Source: Streblospio benedicti (lineage: Eukaryota > Annelida > Polychaeta > Spionida > Spionidae). From it: a DNA stretch of 64,000 bases. Of the stretch, positions 11,501 to 22,919 are shown in pieces. The first letter of the stretch is position 1; the number at the start of each line of letters is the position of its first letter. The translations under genes were made by a program, and so were the position numbers. The notes beneath the pieces are model-generated. The model did not search any database, had not been told where the DNA came from, and worked only from the letters and a program-made list of their open reading frames with translations. The stretch spans positions 36,660,180 to 36,724,179 of the forward strand of contig CM032666.1 in the NCBI GenBank assembly GCA_019095985.1. Direction: 5' to 3'.

Positions 11501-14500
11501 AAATTCTTTGTGAGTTTTATGGTGGGCAAGAGCGGATCATATCCCCCCACCCCCAATCCCCCCCCCAAAAAAAAAACAAAAAAAAAAAAAAAAAACAAAC
11601 AAAAACAAACAAACAACAACAAAACCAAACAACAATACAATTCACATACATTACCAGCAACTCTACCTTCCCATACAAAATGTAAACTAAATAAACAAGT
11701 AAAGGATATTAAAAACACAATGCTTGCATTTCAAATGTCACCCACAGGCAAACAAGCTCACGTTGCATTGTTTGTTTGTACGTCAACCCTCACCACATTC
11801 CACCCCACCAACGACACTCCCACTTCCAGCATTGATAATTATTCGTTATCTAACACCCGCAGCCCGTGATTTTTTTTCAATCTCCCTCCACACCTGGCTG
11901 AGCTGGGCCTGGTCCATGCCCAGGTCGTACACGAGCGTGGCGTAGCGCGGCATCTTGGTCTGCACGGAGAGCAGCAGCGCCTGCAGCTGGGGGAAGTCCT
12001 CGCGGTCCCCGGCCGTCACGAACACGAACCGCTCCGCTGCAACAATATAATAGTCAAGGTGCTGCTCAACCTAACCGTGCCTTGGTCGATAAAGTTTTTT
12101 TAATGATTTATTTCGCATCCTTTGAACCTCATTATGGCGTATCTGGCGAATATCAACCTTGAAGCTTTTGAGAAATTCAAGATGGCGTCCAAGATGGCCG
12201 CCGCACGTCAGAAATCATAACTTTGATATAAAATGTCAATTTTTGATGCTCGCCGGCAAACCGAACACGCGTTAGTTTAACAGGACACAGAATTTTGTGA
12301 CTAATCGTTTAAAAAGCAGTGGAATACAGTGGAATGTGTGCTGTGTTTTGGACACATTCAAGATGAGTGACAAGTCTCTTAAAGAATGCTCTGACTGATG
12401 TCTAACAAGAAAGGCTCGCTTTATAGTTTAGGATAATGAAAATTAGCCATAACACCAAGGTGGGCATGGTGTGGTGCTCTGTTCTTGGGACACCAGAGAT
12501 GGTTATTTGTGAAAGGCTACATGTACATCATCCGTCCATTAACAGGAAAGCAATGGCCCGGTGTAGAACTTAGGGACGGCCCTGAGAGTAGTCATGGACA
12601 GCCTTGACCTTCCCGTATACTCACTTACATTTCATTAATGACTCAAACGACGTATAGTCTCAGTCTCAAATCTACCTTCGGAGGAGAGCACAACACACCG
12701 TTCATCTTGTGATTACTCCATAATCACGTGACAATTTACAAAATGGCCGCTGGAATCAAAATGTGACAGTGATTACAAATTTCTCACCTATCTTCTCTGT
12801 GAGTTTCTCCGTGACTAGGCTCTCTTCCTGCAGAGGGAAGTGCAACTGGGCGAGGAGGCTGGCATTCACGGAGAAGGGGCGGCCACGGGCGTGTGGAAGC
12901 AGGGGGGACATGTATCGGTACACTCCGCCCACGTCCTCCCCGTACAGGGCACTGGAATTGCAGTACAGTAGGATATGGTTGTATCGATATTGCTTATCTC
13001 GAATTGTCTGGCAAATTGTGATACCTTGTTAACTCGATATGGCGTATCTCGAGTTGTCTGCAATCTTGACCCTAGTTTAAGCTCATTATATCAATATTGC
13101 TTATCTTTAATTGTCTGCAAACTGGAAGTTAGTTTAACGTTGTTCTGTCGAAATTGCTTATGTCGAGTTTTCTGTAATCTGGAAGATAGTTAAGGTTCAG
13201 TTCATTTATATACATTATGAACAGATGTCTGTTAGCTATCTTGAATATTGGCTATCTCGGGCATTGTACTGTACTCCTACCCGTTCATGTGGACACGCCC
13301 CTTTCAAGACGTATATTTTTGTCACATTTATCGTGTCTATCTAAGTAGTTTCGTTAATCACGCAAAGTTCAAACAAACCCACTCTAAAGAGCATACATGT
13401 ATACATACCTTACTTGTAAAATAAGATAAAATTAACTGGTCAATACTACGCTTCCTCAACATCCATCAAATGCTGGCTATAGCCGCTATACATGTCGGAT
13501 TTATGGTGTAGCAGCTCACCTGTGAAAGTCCACTGTTTCCAAGGGAACCTCCTCTTCACTCGATTCCAATTCATCTTTGACGCTCATCTCTTTGCCAGGC
13601 ATTGCCTCTCTGCTGTCATCCACATCAAAGTCCCCGCCTCCGTTCGGGTCAATGTAGACCGCGGTATTGTTGGGGACTGGCGAAAGCTCGTCCATGTCTG
13701 ATTCTAGGTGCAACGATGGTGGTTGTATATAGAACTTATAGAATAAAGAATTTAGAAAATGTTATTTACAAACATTTGAAAATTCAAAGTACCCTTGATC
13801 TGCACAAATGCCCAAGAACTTGAAATGTATCGTTTTGAATGTGAAAATGAGATGACGTTTAAACAGACTGAGTTCAGTAAAATCTGCTTGTATTATTGAT
13901 AATGATTTTAAACATATTTTGACAAAACATAATTTGAAAATGAAATGTAGAAGAGAATGAATGAATGTATAAGGATTCAAACATTTCTGCAACAAACATA
14001 GGAGGGTAGCGGGCTTGTATCCCCTTAAATCGATATTTTGTTTGCAAGTTAGTCCATAAACAAAATTACTTTCCTCACTATCAAGTTTTTGTATCTCCCA
14101 CATTCGTAAAGTAGATATCACGTTTACTGAAACATTTTTGCATACTATTCGGAGCCTAATAATAGTGGGGGTGGGAAAAAAAGAAATTTCAATTATATTA
14201 GGGAGGGAATTAAAAGTAGGAACAGGACGTTTTGGCAAGACGTAAATAATGAACAAGACAGTATCTCTAGGGAGATTCATGCTCAACTTTTTAATGAAGG
14301 TTTGGAACAACGAGAAATATTCTAAATTTACAGGTGGTCTCTTTACAGAGATGATCCTAATTAGAGATCCTACTTGCCATATGATCTATAAAATCTCACA
14401 GACCTTCTGGCTGTTGGTACCACACCTCCGCCTTAGGATTCGGGTCACGGTATCCCAGATCCAACAGGTCCAGAATGTCGAGGAAGCGTGCGTACTGAGG

Positions 14501-15432
14501 CACTGTGGTGTTCTCGTGAGGCACGGGTGCCGAGTCGACTACCAGCTCCGTCTCTGGGTCTTGCTCGGCACCAGCGGGCGCCAGCGCTAGCAGCCGACGG
14601 AGTGGGGGACCAGGCACCGAGTCCACCTGGGTGTTTTATTGGTCTAGATTTTTTATCGCACATTAGCACCTTTCTATTGATATAAGAGTAACTTCACGGG
14701 GGCTTCACGCTGTCAGGTATGAGTCACTTTACGGGGTTTTGCTGGGATCTCTATGAGGGCTTGCGAACAAGGAAAAAGGGATTTTTTTTATTGTGTTGTA
14801 TAGACATGGGATCTTTGTAAAACTTGTCTTAATTGAAGGTTATATTGTGATTTAGGTTATGAATAGTTGTGATATGCAACGTATTTGCTCTGAATGTTTT
14901 TTTTTAACATTATGAAAAGTCTACACTCATTTTCAGTGTCTTGTAATATGCAGGAGGGGAACATATAATAATAGCCAATTGAAGAGTATGTATTCTTAGT
15001 GTCAGAGCACACTTACTCTCTGTTAGGATCACCAGAAGGACTGGCCTGCAATAGTCTCAATAGAAAGATAGTCTCTATACGAAAGTTCATGTTCATATCA
15101 CGAATGATGGCGACGGTTGGAAGAAACTTAAAAGCCAACTTGCAGTACAACTTCTTCCAAATAAAGTCTCCTTTACAGAGATACTGCCTCTCTAAAGAAT
15201 CCCCCTTTCCTGATCCCAAACGGTCATATAGTAGAGGTTGTCTCAATTGACAGGTGATCTCAATTGAAGGAGATGGTCTTAATTGGAGGCTCTGCTGTTC
15301 TACCTTACCGATATTAACACCTTTAAACATACCTACCTCATATCTAAAAACTATCCGTTCATGATCGAAGCCATATCCAACATAGCATATGAATATCACA
15401 CCTACAAAGAGGCCTACTTTTATCCACCTCAT
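8356..15432 (-). CDS. DUF1647-like type II membrane glycosyltransferase-like protein
   Basis: Nine exons on the minus strand join in frame: 15304-15432, 14404-14626, 13520-13703, 12788-12951, 11894-12036, 11306-11410, 10364-10533, 9209-9421, 8356-8515. They total 1491 nt, or 496 residues plus a stop. Residues 1-22 (MRWIKVGLFVGVIFICYVGY) form a signal anchor, giving a type II Golgi-like topology. Residues 44-233 are an acidic, Pro-rich stem. The conserved domain starts at FVFVTAGD (237-244) and continues with LVYDLGM (268-274), CNVS and FDFSLYP (286-299), AWKPII (309-314), ALWLSPRT (325-332), VTHTDMLSFLP, VLAWWLLCALDPACIDPLGW, and AHCHKYEESALNILLANMF near the C-terminus. From memory this is the invertebrate-expanded DUF1647-like family, a GT-A-like fold of unknown substrate. 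Related proteins usually have an Asp after the LW pair; here it is Ser-Pro, so catalysis is uncertain. Exons are strongly GC-rich. Confidence 0.85.
9209..9421 (-). CDS. Exon 8: WW-CAL-C core
   Basis: The acceptor is CGCTGCAG after a poly-C tract and the donor GAGAA|GTGAGT (strong). The exon encodes LPTRVSKLREIHQW and VLAWWLLCALDPACIDPLGW. In the family this is a highly conserved Cys-containing segment. Confidence 0.85.
9653..9712. repeat. Hairpin (CAGCAGGGCCCTCAACTTA arms)
   Basis: Two 19-base arms with one mismatch surround a 22-base loop. It is probably the remnant or end of a MITE in intron 7 of the glycosyltransferase-like gene, between exons 7 and 8. Confidence 0.5.
10364..10533 (-). 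CDS. Exon 7: LWL segment to THTD
   Basis: The acceptor is ACCATCAG (weak pyrimidine tract) and the donor GGACAT|GTAAGC. The exon carries ALWLSPRTRAV and YSPYAVTHTDM. The family's acidic residue after LW is replaced by Ser-Pro. Confidence 0.8.
10593..10770. repeat. GTGAGAATG minisatellite
   Basis: Irregular repeats of TGAGAATGG and GTGAGAAT lie in the intron upstream of exon 7. They have no coding meaning. Confidence 0.6.
11306..11410 (-). CDS. Exon 6: CNV-FDFS-AWKP segment
   Basis: The acceptor is CTCTTTCCAG and the donor CAC|GTACGG. Thirty-five codons, phase 0 on both sides, with FDFSLYPAHVK and AWKPIIMH. Confidence 0.85.
11540..11640. repeat. Poly-C / poly-A low-complexity tract
   Basis: A C-rich run is followed by A-rich (CAAA)n sequence in intron 5. 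Open frames here are artefacts. Confidence 0.8.
11894..12036 (-). CDS. Exon 5: first strand of the GT-like domain
   Basis: The acceptor is TTGTTGCAG and the donor CCAG|GTGTGG. The exon carries FVFVTAGDREDFPQLQALL and LVYDLGMDQAQLSQ, the hallmark start of DUF1647-like domains. It is about 65% GC. Confidence 0.85.
12788..12951 (-). CDS. Exon 4
   Basis: The acceptor is CAATTCCAG and the donor GATAG|GTGAGA. It encodes ALYGEDVGGVYRYMSPLLPH and a helical end (LTEKI) leading into the conserved domain. The acceptor is directly beside the end of an inverted-repeat element at 12961-13272. Confidence 0.8.
12961..13272. mobile_element. MITE with internal about 60-bp repeats
   Basis: The left end CAGTACAGTA and the right end ...CATTGTACTGTAC are inverted. 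Inside, a unit built around ATTGCTTATCTCGAATTGTCTG occurs about four times. One end lies nine bases from the splice acceptor base of exon 4, so the intron's 3' end is partly element-derived. Confidence 0.55.
13520..13703 (-). CDS. Exon 3: acidic stem region
   Basis: The acceptor is CCTAG at 13704-13708 (an alternative CAG lies 6 bases inside, same frame). The donor CACAG|GTGAGC is strong. The product is highly acidic (DVDDSREAMPG, ESSEEEVPLETVDFH). Confidence 0.75.
14404..14626 (-). CDS. Exon 2: stem region
   Basis: The acceptor is ACACCCAG next to 14626. The donor is GAAG|GTCTGT, a weak site but the one that fits exon 3's frame. It encodes 74 residues rich in Pro and acidic residues, with TELVVDSAP and ARFLDILDLLDLGYRDPNP. 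Confidence 0.7.
15304..15432 (-). CDS. Exon 1: start codon and signal anchor
   Basis: The ATG is at 15430-15432, with an in-frame TAG six codons upstream, which supports this start. The donor AAG|GTAGAA gives phase 0 and fits exon 2. The GTAAGG donor 6 bases earlier would break the frame. The exon encodes 43 residues with Arg/Lys before a hydrophobic span. Confidence 0.7.
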
Positions 15433-17134
15433 ATCTCTTATTATTACCTAGATGCCATATTTTAACATCACATTCAAACGGCTACATGCATATTTCCAAA
15501 GAGTAGATTCAATCTTATGCTATGAGTTAATGTCCAGCATCCTTACACATGTTACCTTCCAAGTGCAAGCTAAATAGCTCGTCTACCTACTGAAAATGTA
15601 CATCGTACATGTGCAAATCATAAATGTACCTATATCACAATACACTAAATTGTAAATTTGGCATTTGATCTATGTATCCTTCACAACATGGCTCTTTTTC
15701 AATCAACTCACTGTTGGCAACAGTCACTCTTTGTGTCATTTACTTCACATGATTAACAGCTTTCAACATGGATTTTAACTCAAAATGGAACCATTCTTAT
15801 TTATTTTTATTAAATGCACAGGCACGTGTTTACTTTTTCTTGTCAAGTGAGTACATTGAAGGGGACAGGATGTGTTAAAATTGTGCAACAAAGAACACCG
15901 TCACTAAAGTAGTGTACAAAATCTATACAGCTTATTGACACTGACGATGGAATATCAATGTATTGATGTTACATCTGTAGAAAAAGACTTTTCAATCCTG
16001 TTAAAATCGAGCTCAATTGATAAGAACGTTTTCTACGGTAGCGCTTTCAATTAAGCCAATTTGTATAAATAGACCACCTCTATGTTAAGACCAGATTTCT
16101 CGGTTCCAAAGCTTCTAAGACCACCAGTGTGAACCTCTGTAAAGTGACCGCCTTTAAATGAAGACCAGGTTGAGACCAGTCTCATTGTTGGTCATAATAG
16201 AGAGGTACATTAAAGATTATACGATTAGCCAATGTTTCACCATACAATTTGAAAGTCTATGGGTGCTAATAAGTTTAAATGTACTCATCAATAATGTATT
16301 CAATTAATTTGGACAGAGTTCATGTAAGGCGTTTTATATGTTCGTTACATTGATCGTGAAACACAAGTGAACGTGCGTGGCTATTCATAATGTTAAGTTG
16401 AATGTCTACTTTATCAAGTTTTATTTATTAAGTTTTTAAATGGGCTAAGGATCTTAATCGTTAATCATATAGCTAATTGTATGTACAGTGGAACTTGTCT
16501 ATTATGTCACTATGCTGGATATTATGAAACGTTATGTATAAAGTCAATTTTTAACGTAAGCGTAGTACTTTAAATTACATGCATTATTGATGCGTTGAAG
16601 TATTTTAACCTTAAATACAATGTACAGACAAAAGGGGTCTTATATTAAATTAGTTGTATATATATTGCTTTTTATAACTTTAAAGGTGATATAGATTCTT
16701 TATTGTAGGAAAACGAAACATATATATTCTGATTTCTTCCGCGGTTTTTTGTTGTAATACAAAGCAAATCTTCTTAATGTTTATGAAATTGACTTGTTGT
16801 GTGATGGGCGCACATAGCATCGAAGCCAGCCACTATGAGATTAAATGATATAAAACAACTCTCCATATCTAATTAACAATTGAACATGTTTGTTGGTTCT
16901 CTTTGTTAGGCTGAATTGTTTGGATTGTCAATTTTGCATCAACACCTAAAGTCACCAGGTCTACTCCGTCCAATAGAATTATGAGATAAATAAATTATTG
17001 AAACAGATGATTCAACATTGACGCACAGGACACAACATTTCATTTAGAAAAACATACGTCGATCATGTCTATAACTACCAATCAAACACACCGCCAAAGT
17101 ATTTGTAAATTTTGAGCAACTTTTCATCGACTAT

Positions 17135-17167
<33 letters not shown>

Positions 17168-17458
17168 AGACCGCCAATAGAAAACATATATATCTTGATT
17201 TAAAAACGCATTTGTTGTAACATCGTACAGAAGCAGAAGCAGAAAAAAGGTGTCCGTAATTGGGAGGTGTCTCGGTTAGGGAGGTGCCCACACGGTGGGG
17301 TTTAATGTGGCTCTTAACGTTATTTTTTCTTTATTTAGTATATGTTCTATCATACTTCATACTGATTTATATACACTGTCAGTTTTGCACTTCCAGTTGA
17401 AGAGAAAGCATAGATTATTTCAACTAAGTCAAAGTTGTCAAATTGCATTTTATATCTA
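15433..17458. other. Non-coding stretch upstream of glycosyltransferase-like gene
   Basis: The 5' UTR and promoter of the minus-strand gene should be here, but no strong promoter motif is visible. Around 16060-16210 there is a GAGACCACC-type repeat fragment. A poly-A run lies at 17136-17166. Nothing else is recognised. Confidence 0.4.
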
Positions 17459-17738
17459 AGGCATCGACCATTTGATCTCGGGGGGGGGGGGCAGCAAAAA
17501 TATTGAAAAAAATAACGCAAGGCTGAAAATTGGTGAAAAAATAATAAGGTTTCATTTGGCTAGAAAAAATAAATAAATAAATAATTGTCAAATATGCCTT
17601 TAAACAACTTTATACAGCTCAAAAAATAATTGAGGTTCAGTAATCTAAGAAAAAAATAATTAGATGTCAAATTTCATGAAAAAAAAATAATTGAAGCTAT
17701 GGTGAAAATAGCTGCCCCAGATCAAATGGTCGATGCCT
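17459..17738. mobile_element. MITE, AGGCATCGACCATTTGATC ends
   Basis: A 280-bp element has inverted ends AGGCATCGACCATTTGATCT followed by poly-G. The other end is complementary (GCCCCAGATCAAATGGTCGA). The interior is made of repeated GAAAAAATAAT segments. There is no open frame. The end sequence is related to the element at 58995-59214. Confidence 0.8.
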
Positions 17739-19587
17739 AATATGAGTGTATTCTGCGAATAAGCCTGTTCTGTTTTGTGACAGTCCAGAAGATGCAGACT
17801 ATAGTATAAGTTTGCATTGTGACTCACGTGCCCAGCATCGATTCTCGGGGTGGAGAGGGGGTGTCTCAGATTATCGAGGTGACTACGGACGTGCCCCGAA
17901 ACTGGGAAAGTTGGTGCCTATTTTCACATTTTTGATATGTATTCCTGGGTGTCTCCTTTTTTCAAATATTAGTATAATCTCGGTGTCTTTTTTTTTGCAT
18001 TTTTGGTATATTTCTTGGTGTCTTTTCACATTTTAGTATATTTATGGTATATTTCTCAGATATCGTCTATTGGTATACTACATATATGTCATAATTTTCT
18101 CAGATATTGGTATGTTATATCACTTTATTTAGATATTTGCGTATTTTGGGTCACGTTTTCTAAAAAAAAATTGGTATATTGGTCTGTACCATTTTCAATC
18201 TGTCCGTGGCATGTCTGTACCCATTTTCTGACGGATATCCCCCCCCGGGGTGGAGGTGAGGGGAGCATCTATTATTATATATTGTCGATATTGGACGTAA
18301 AATGTTGTTATTTACAGTTGCAATTTATCTTCAATGGATTGTGTCTGATTTACAACAGGTCACTGGCTTCTTTGCATTCTATACTGTCTTTCTCCACTCC
18401 CTGGGGAGCACTACGCCACCCTCGTCTGACCTGTACCTATTTGGATTGTAGGTTTTACAGAGCAATGTGCAGCTTGTGTTTTTGACAGACGGCAATTTTT
18501 TCTGCATGCACTTAAGTTTTCTCTCTTTTTTTCCCCCCTAATTTAACATTTCCCAGTTTGCATATCCAGCAGTTGGAACATAAATATAATGAAATTGTTT
18601 TCAATTGCTGCTGGTTAAAACTCATCCCAGAGTTGATCAATCTTTAATAGATTCGGGCAATCTAAAAGGGTGATGTTATTCCAGTAATCATATACCTAGT
18701 TATCACTGCATGCCCCACGGCGCTACACCTTATTAGGCGGTTGCTGATTAGCTTTGTTGACCCACTTACTGACCACTGGGGGTTGCAGGGGAACCTTTGT
18801 ACATAGGCACTCAATGCAGAGTTAAAAACCAACAATATACATGTAGTTACGAAAACTGCTGGGACATCGCTTGACATAACTATGAGTTATTTTATATGTT
18901 TTGAACAGAAATATGAATATCAAAGATTAAAAAGCTGACTATTAATGGTTTGTAGATCAGATATTGCACATTTTTACTGAACAATGGGACCTCCTCGTGT
19001 AGAAACTTCCAGAAGTTAAACGTCTCCGTATAAGACAGGTGGTCTTGAAAGAGAGGTCTACTTACTAAATGATTTACATAGAAACTCAAAATTAAAATGT
19101 GTCCACATAAGACAGATGCCTGTGTAGACAGGGTCCACTGTATGCGATGCAGCAAGTGTCAACAACCCAAGGTCAACTACTAATCAGCTTTGGTGACCAA
19201 TTGTGTTTGAGCGGGAGCATGTGTCCAACAAAGCACTGCCTGACCATTGTGCAGTGCTTGACCACTGCAGATTATCATGGTCAACACTGGTACTCTGTGA
19301 ACAAACGTTGACCGTACACTCTTGTGGGTAATAACATGAGGTTGGATCGTGTGACATGCGAGGGCCCTACACGGGTTAAAGAATAATTGACGAGCATCTA
19401 TGTCTCGTTTTAAGGATTTTCACATCTACATGTATTTTCACATATAATGTCAACATAGAAGCAAAATGCAGATGCAGATTTTCGAACGTGTCCCATTTTA
19501 ACAGGTAAGAGTGTCTGAAAAAAACGGCCGTGTCATTTTTACCACATAGAGTCCTCTTGTTGTGTGTCTTTATTATGAGTACTCACT
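17739..19587. other. Non-coding stretch
   Basis: TTGGTAT-type short repeats lie at about 17930-18180. Open frames there are low-complexity. Fragments of the GAGACCACC / AGGTGGTCT repeat class lie at about 18980-19140. No gene is supported. Confidence 0.4.
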
Positions 19588-19898
19588 CGATAAGAAATGT
19601 CAGTCTCTTGTAGGTCAGCTCTAAGGAAGGGTTATGGGTGTCTGTGTGCATGTATTTGGTGCTGCAGAATGGACATTTCCTAGGAGTGTGTAACATTTCT
19701 TTGGCTGTCTTTTTCTTGTTTACCCCATCATAATATACAAACATCTGTGTGTTTTTCAAAGCCACCATACATTTCCTTCCCCTGAATGTATAGTTTATAC
19801 GAGCCTCAGTATAGAAGTGGTCTTGATTCTTGATCGGAGGTTCTACTACATGCAAGCCGACGTAGCTTATTATCGATGATAAAACTGAACCCGTGGTA
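19588..19898 (-). CDS. Possible coding exon, not recognised
   Basis: The frame is open with balanced composition and several Cys: INYTFRGRKCMVALKNTQMF, HTPRKCPFCSTKYMHTDTHN, ELTYKRLTFLI. It ends at a strong donor, CGA|GTGAGT (phase 2). A plausible acceptor (GGGTTCAG) lies next to about 19888. The upstream segment LSSIISYVGLHVVEPP is hydrophobic. I do not recognise the family and found no partner exons on the minus strand. A chance open frame is possible, but the composition and donor argue for a real exon. Confidence 0.4.
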
Positions 19899-20739
19899 GC
19901 TAACTTTGACAGATGCATAACTGTATAACTGCACAACTGCATAACTGTATAGATTTAGCTGGTATCGATAACCATAGTTGTAATGACAGTATACTATGAT
20001 GCTTGATGAATAAGATCTTGCTCATGACGTTCTGCAACACACGCCCTTCCGACTTTGGGCATGTAATCACACCAATTGGACAAACTGACAGCATGGAGTT
20101 AGTAAGGATTAGCATGAAGGTCCCTCCATAGGGTACCAAAATAAGTGTCATGTCTATTCTTATGCACCTTGGGGAGGGGCAGGTATGTCATGCGGAAGAG
20201 TGGTGTAGTGGAGAAAAGGATGAAAATCAGGGATGTGGGAAATAAGAAAGAAAAGTCAGGGATGTAAGATTTGTTGATCCTATACACCTGTGTCGATGTG
20301 ATACTTTTACCCCTTGTAGAGCCCTACATACCCAACCTGACAACCGAGTTTATGGAAATCATGGCTTAGATTGTGAAGTGTGAGTTAGCTGTTAATGAAT
20401 AAGCATGGCACTTGCTGTGATAACTCTGACTACATTTTATTTTTGCTAGAATTTGTACGGGTTTGCAAAGGGTTGATCTATTATAAAAATTGTATACATG
20501 TACAGCTCTTTAAATGTGAACCTCATATATTTTTTAATAAAGCCAACTATGTATTCAAACAACGAAAGGCAATCTCTGCTAACGGATTCATGTGGATTTT
20601 ACCCCTACATAGTATGAGAGTAGCCTGATTTTCAGATGTGAGAAACAAAAGTCCATTCCCCCCCACACACACCCGTCGAAAATGGGAAAAACGAGTTTAC
20701 CTATTCATAGCAAATTTTTGAATGATGAACCTATTCATT

Positions 20740-21100
20740 CCAACACGTGTCATATTAGTGGCTCGCGTGCACGTACATGTGCAATGCGAGCCAATCACAA
20801 AATTAATCGAAATTACTGATATACTAAAATGAGTGAAATATGTGCATTTGACCGGTATTTATACAGCTTGGACTACTTACTTTTTTTGCTGCAATATGAT
20901 ATCAGAGTTTATATTATGTTTTATTCACAGAATACTGTGAGGAAGTATTTTTATGTACGGCAAAGTCTAGTACCATAGTCATCAATGCCATAGAATTGTT
21001 TCACACGTTTTAAGAAACTGCGCTATTTGTTATTAATTGACTTTACACACAACGTTCTCAAAACCCGAAGAAAAATTAAGGAATAGAACCAATCTGGTAA
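20740..21100 (+). repeat. Diverged repeat, related copies at 22.92-23.58 and 24.61-24.74 kb
   Basis: The shared order is ATATTAGTGGCTCGC, ACACGTTTTAAG, then a TTTATACATAACGTCC-type box (here CTTTACACACAACGTTC). The last box is the same as the conserved box of the 48.9-64 kb array, so these are dispersed relatives of that unit. Confidence 0.5.
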
Positions 21101-21851
21101 CATTCACTTCGGAAATGGCAGCATTTAACAATGCACTTACTTTTAGAGTAACGGTTTCATAAATGTCACTTTTATTCCTAATTGCAGAATATATATGCCC
21201 ATCACTTTTTTAATAGTGGCAAAACAATGTGCCAATATATAAACAGCAGACAAAATGACTTAGGCAAATTGCCTTTCATTTTACGCTTATGAATGAAGTT
21301 GAGTAAAAAGACGGATAAATATTAGCTATCACACAGACCAAGTCATTGCAGCATAAATTGGAATAAAAATTATGGAAAAAATAGGTAAGTGAAATTTCAT
21401 TGGATCGAAAATAGGCAGGTGTAATTCCAATGAAGTTGGGGTGTGAAAAAAACGGAGACAAGTTGTGGAATGTGAGAAACATAGCCCCGTTCCCGCCATT
21501 AAAAAAAGGAAAATATGTTATGAGAAAAAAAAACACTAAAATATGAGGAATGCGTGATTCCTTGACCTCTTAACACCACACCACCCGCCTACTGCGTGTT
21601 CTCAACAATTTATTTATATATAACAGGTTATACAAACATTATCAAAGACATAGATCTAAATATCCACTTCCAAATTTCGTGCTTTGCTGATCTAAGGTCA
21701 TTTTCATCAAAGATTCTTTAACACTCTTTCACTTCATCTGTGTATACACACTTCTATGCACGTGCGAACAACAAGCCCCCAATACCTCTTACCCTCTCTC
21801 CCGAAGGTGACCTCAAATGCCCTGCGTGTGTTTGCGGAAGTGATTAGGCTG

Positions 21852-21890
21852 ATTGGACGGACCACGTGACGTCATTAGAGCACGTGACAC
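21852..21890. promoter_or_regulatory. CCAAT / E-box / CRE cluster
   Basis: Within 40 bases lie an inverted CCAAT box (ATTGG, 21852-21856), CACGTGACGTCA (E-box overlapping a CRE, 21863-21874) and a second CACGTGAC (21881-21888). Such clusters are typical of animal proximal promoters. A CG-rich stretch follows at 22240-22600. The transcript served, if any, is unknown. Confidence 0.4.
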
Positions 21891-22239
21891 AAGTTGGCAG
21901 GATTGTACTTAATCCCGGTGGAATGATTTGCAAATGGGACCAGATATAATTCTAATGTAAATTCACACATCTCTACTGGCTATTACATAATAACAAGGAA
22001 TTGAAATAGAAAAAAAAGACAACCAGACATTTTATTTTTATTTTATTTTGTATTTATTTTATTTTTTTATCTTTTTATTTATTTATTTATTGGAGGTGGG
22101 TCCCCATATTAGAGTGTAAAACGCAAATCAGAACAAAACATTTTCAAAAATGCATGGAGGAAACAAATTCAAACACTGAGCCACAAATTGAAATAAAAAA
22201 AAAAAAACGCTAAAAAACGCAGCACCTTGCCACACCCGC

Positions 22240-22600
22240 CTTAGAACCGGCGCAAAGAAAGTACAAATTACTCCCTACGCCACCCCGTCACCTCTGTCAG
22301 CCCAACTCATCACCCCACAAGACGCCGCCGTCGCTGCCGCCGCCGACCGCCCCACTGCAACAAGTTGCTACATTCACAGTCGACTTTTCTCTCCCGCCTT
22401 TGCTCAGCGCCGCCACGCCACCTGTCGGTGAAAACGCGAACTAGCGGGGAAGCAGTAAACTGCCTTTTACTGCAGCAAGGCAAGCAGACGACAGATTGGT
22501 GTACACCCGGATTAGGCGTATTGTTTGTGTGTGTACACAATTCAAGAGCGCATTGCACGCTGATAGTGTACGCAAGATACTGGATACGCGTGGATACTAG
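22240..22600. promoter_or_regulatory. CpG-rich island, possible first exon
   Basis: It is much richer in CpG than its surroundings (GACGCCGCCGTCGCTGCCGC, GCGCCGCCACGCC). It could be a promoter or 5' UTR of an unannotated transcript on either strand. The frames covering it are not convincing proteins. Confidence 0.3.
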
Positions 22601-22919
22601 CTAGAAAGGATACTGGTTGTGAGGACGGATTTTTGCACGCTCAGGTGGGTTTTTACTTGGACCATATGGTCAGCTGGGCAGGTGTGATAAGGGTAGGAGG
22701 GGGGTGGGGGGTTAATTATCATTACGGGGGCTTTTTAAGATATAATCGGTGTTGGTGCGATTATCAAAATCCAAATTAATGGAAATTGGTAAGTTTATTT
22801 TGATGTGTAAACCAAAAGCGTTAGTTTGTGTGAGGTCCGTTGACATACGGTTAGAATAAAAAAAATGACAGTTAGGAACACTTCTAATGGTGGGACTAAT
22901 AAGTGAAAGTGGCAGGTTT

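Noticed and set aside
13762-14310. 182-codon minus-strand frame
   Set aside because: It lies in the intron between exons 2 and 3 of the glycosyltransferase-like gene, is AT-driven, and runs over the exon 3 acceptor side without motif.
18003-18485. 160-codon plus-strand frame
   Set aside because: Its first half translates a TTGGTAT low-complexity stretch; no recognisable domain.
22310-22604. Frames over the CpG-rich island as proteins
   Set aside because: Both strands are open by composition only; Arg-rich low-complexity products.
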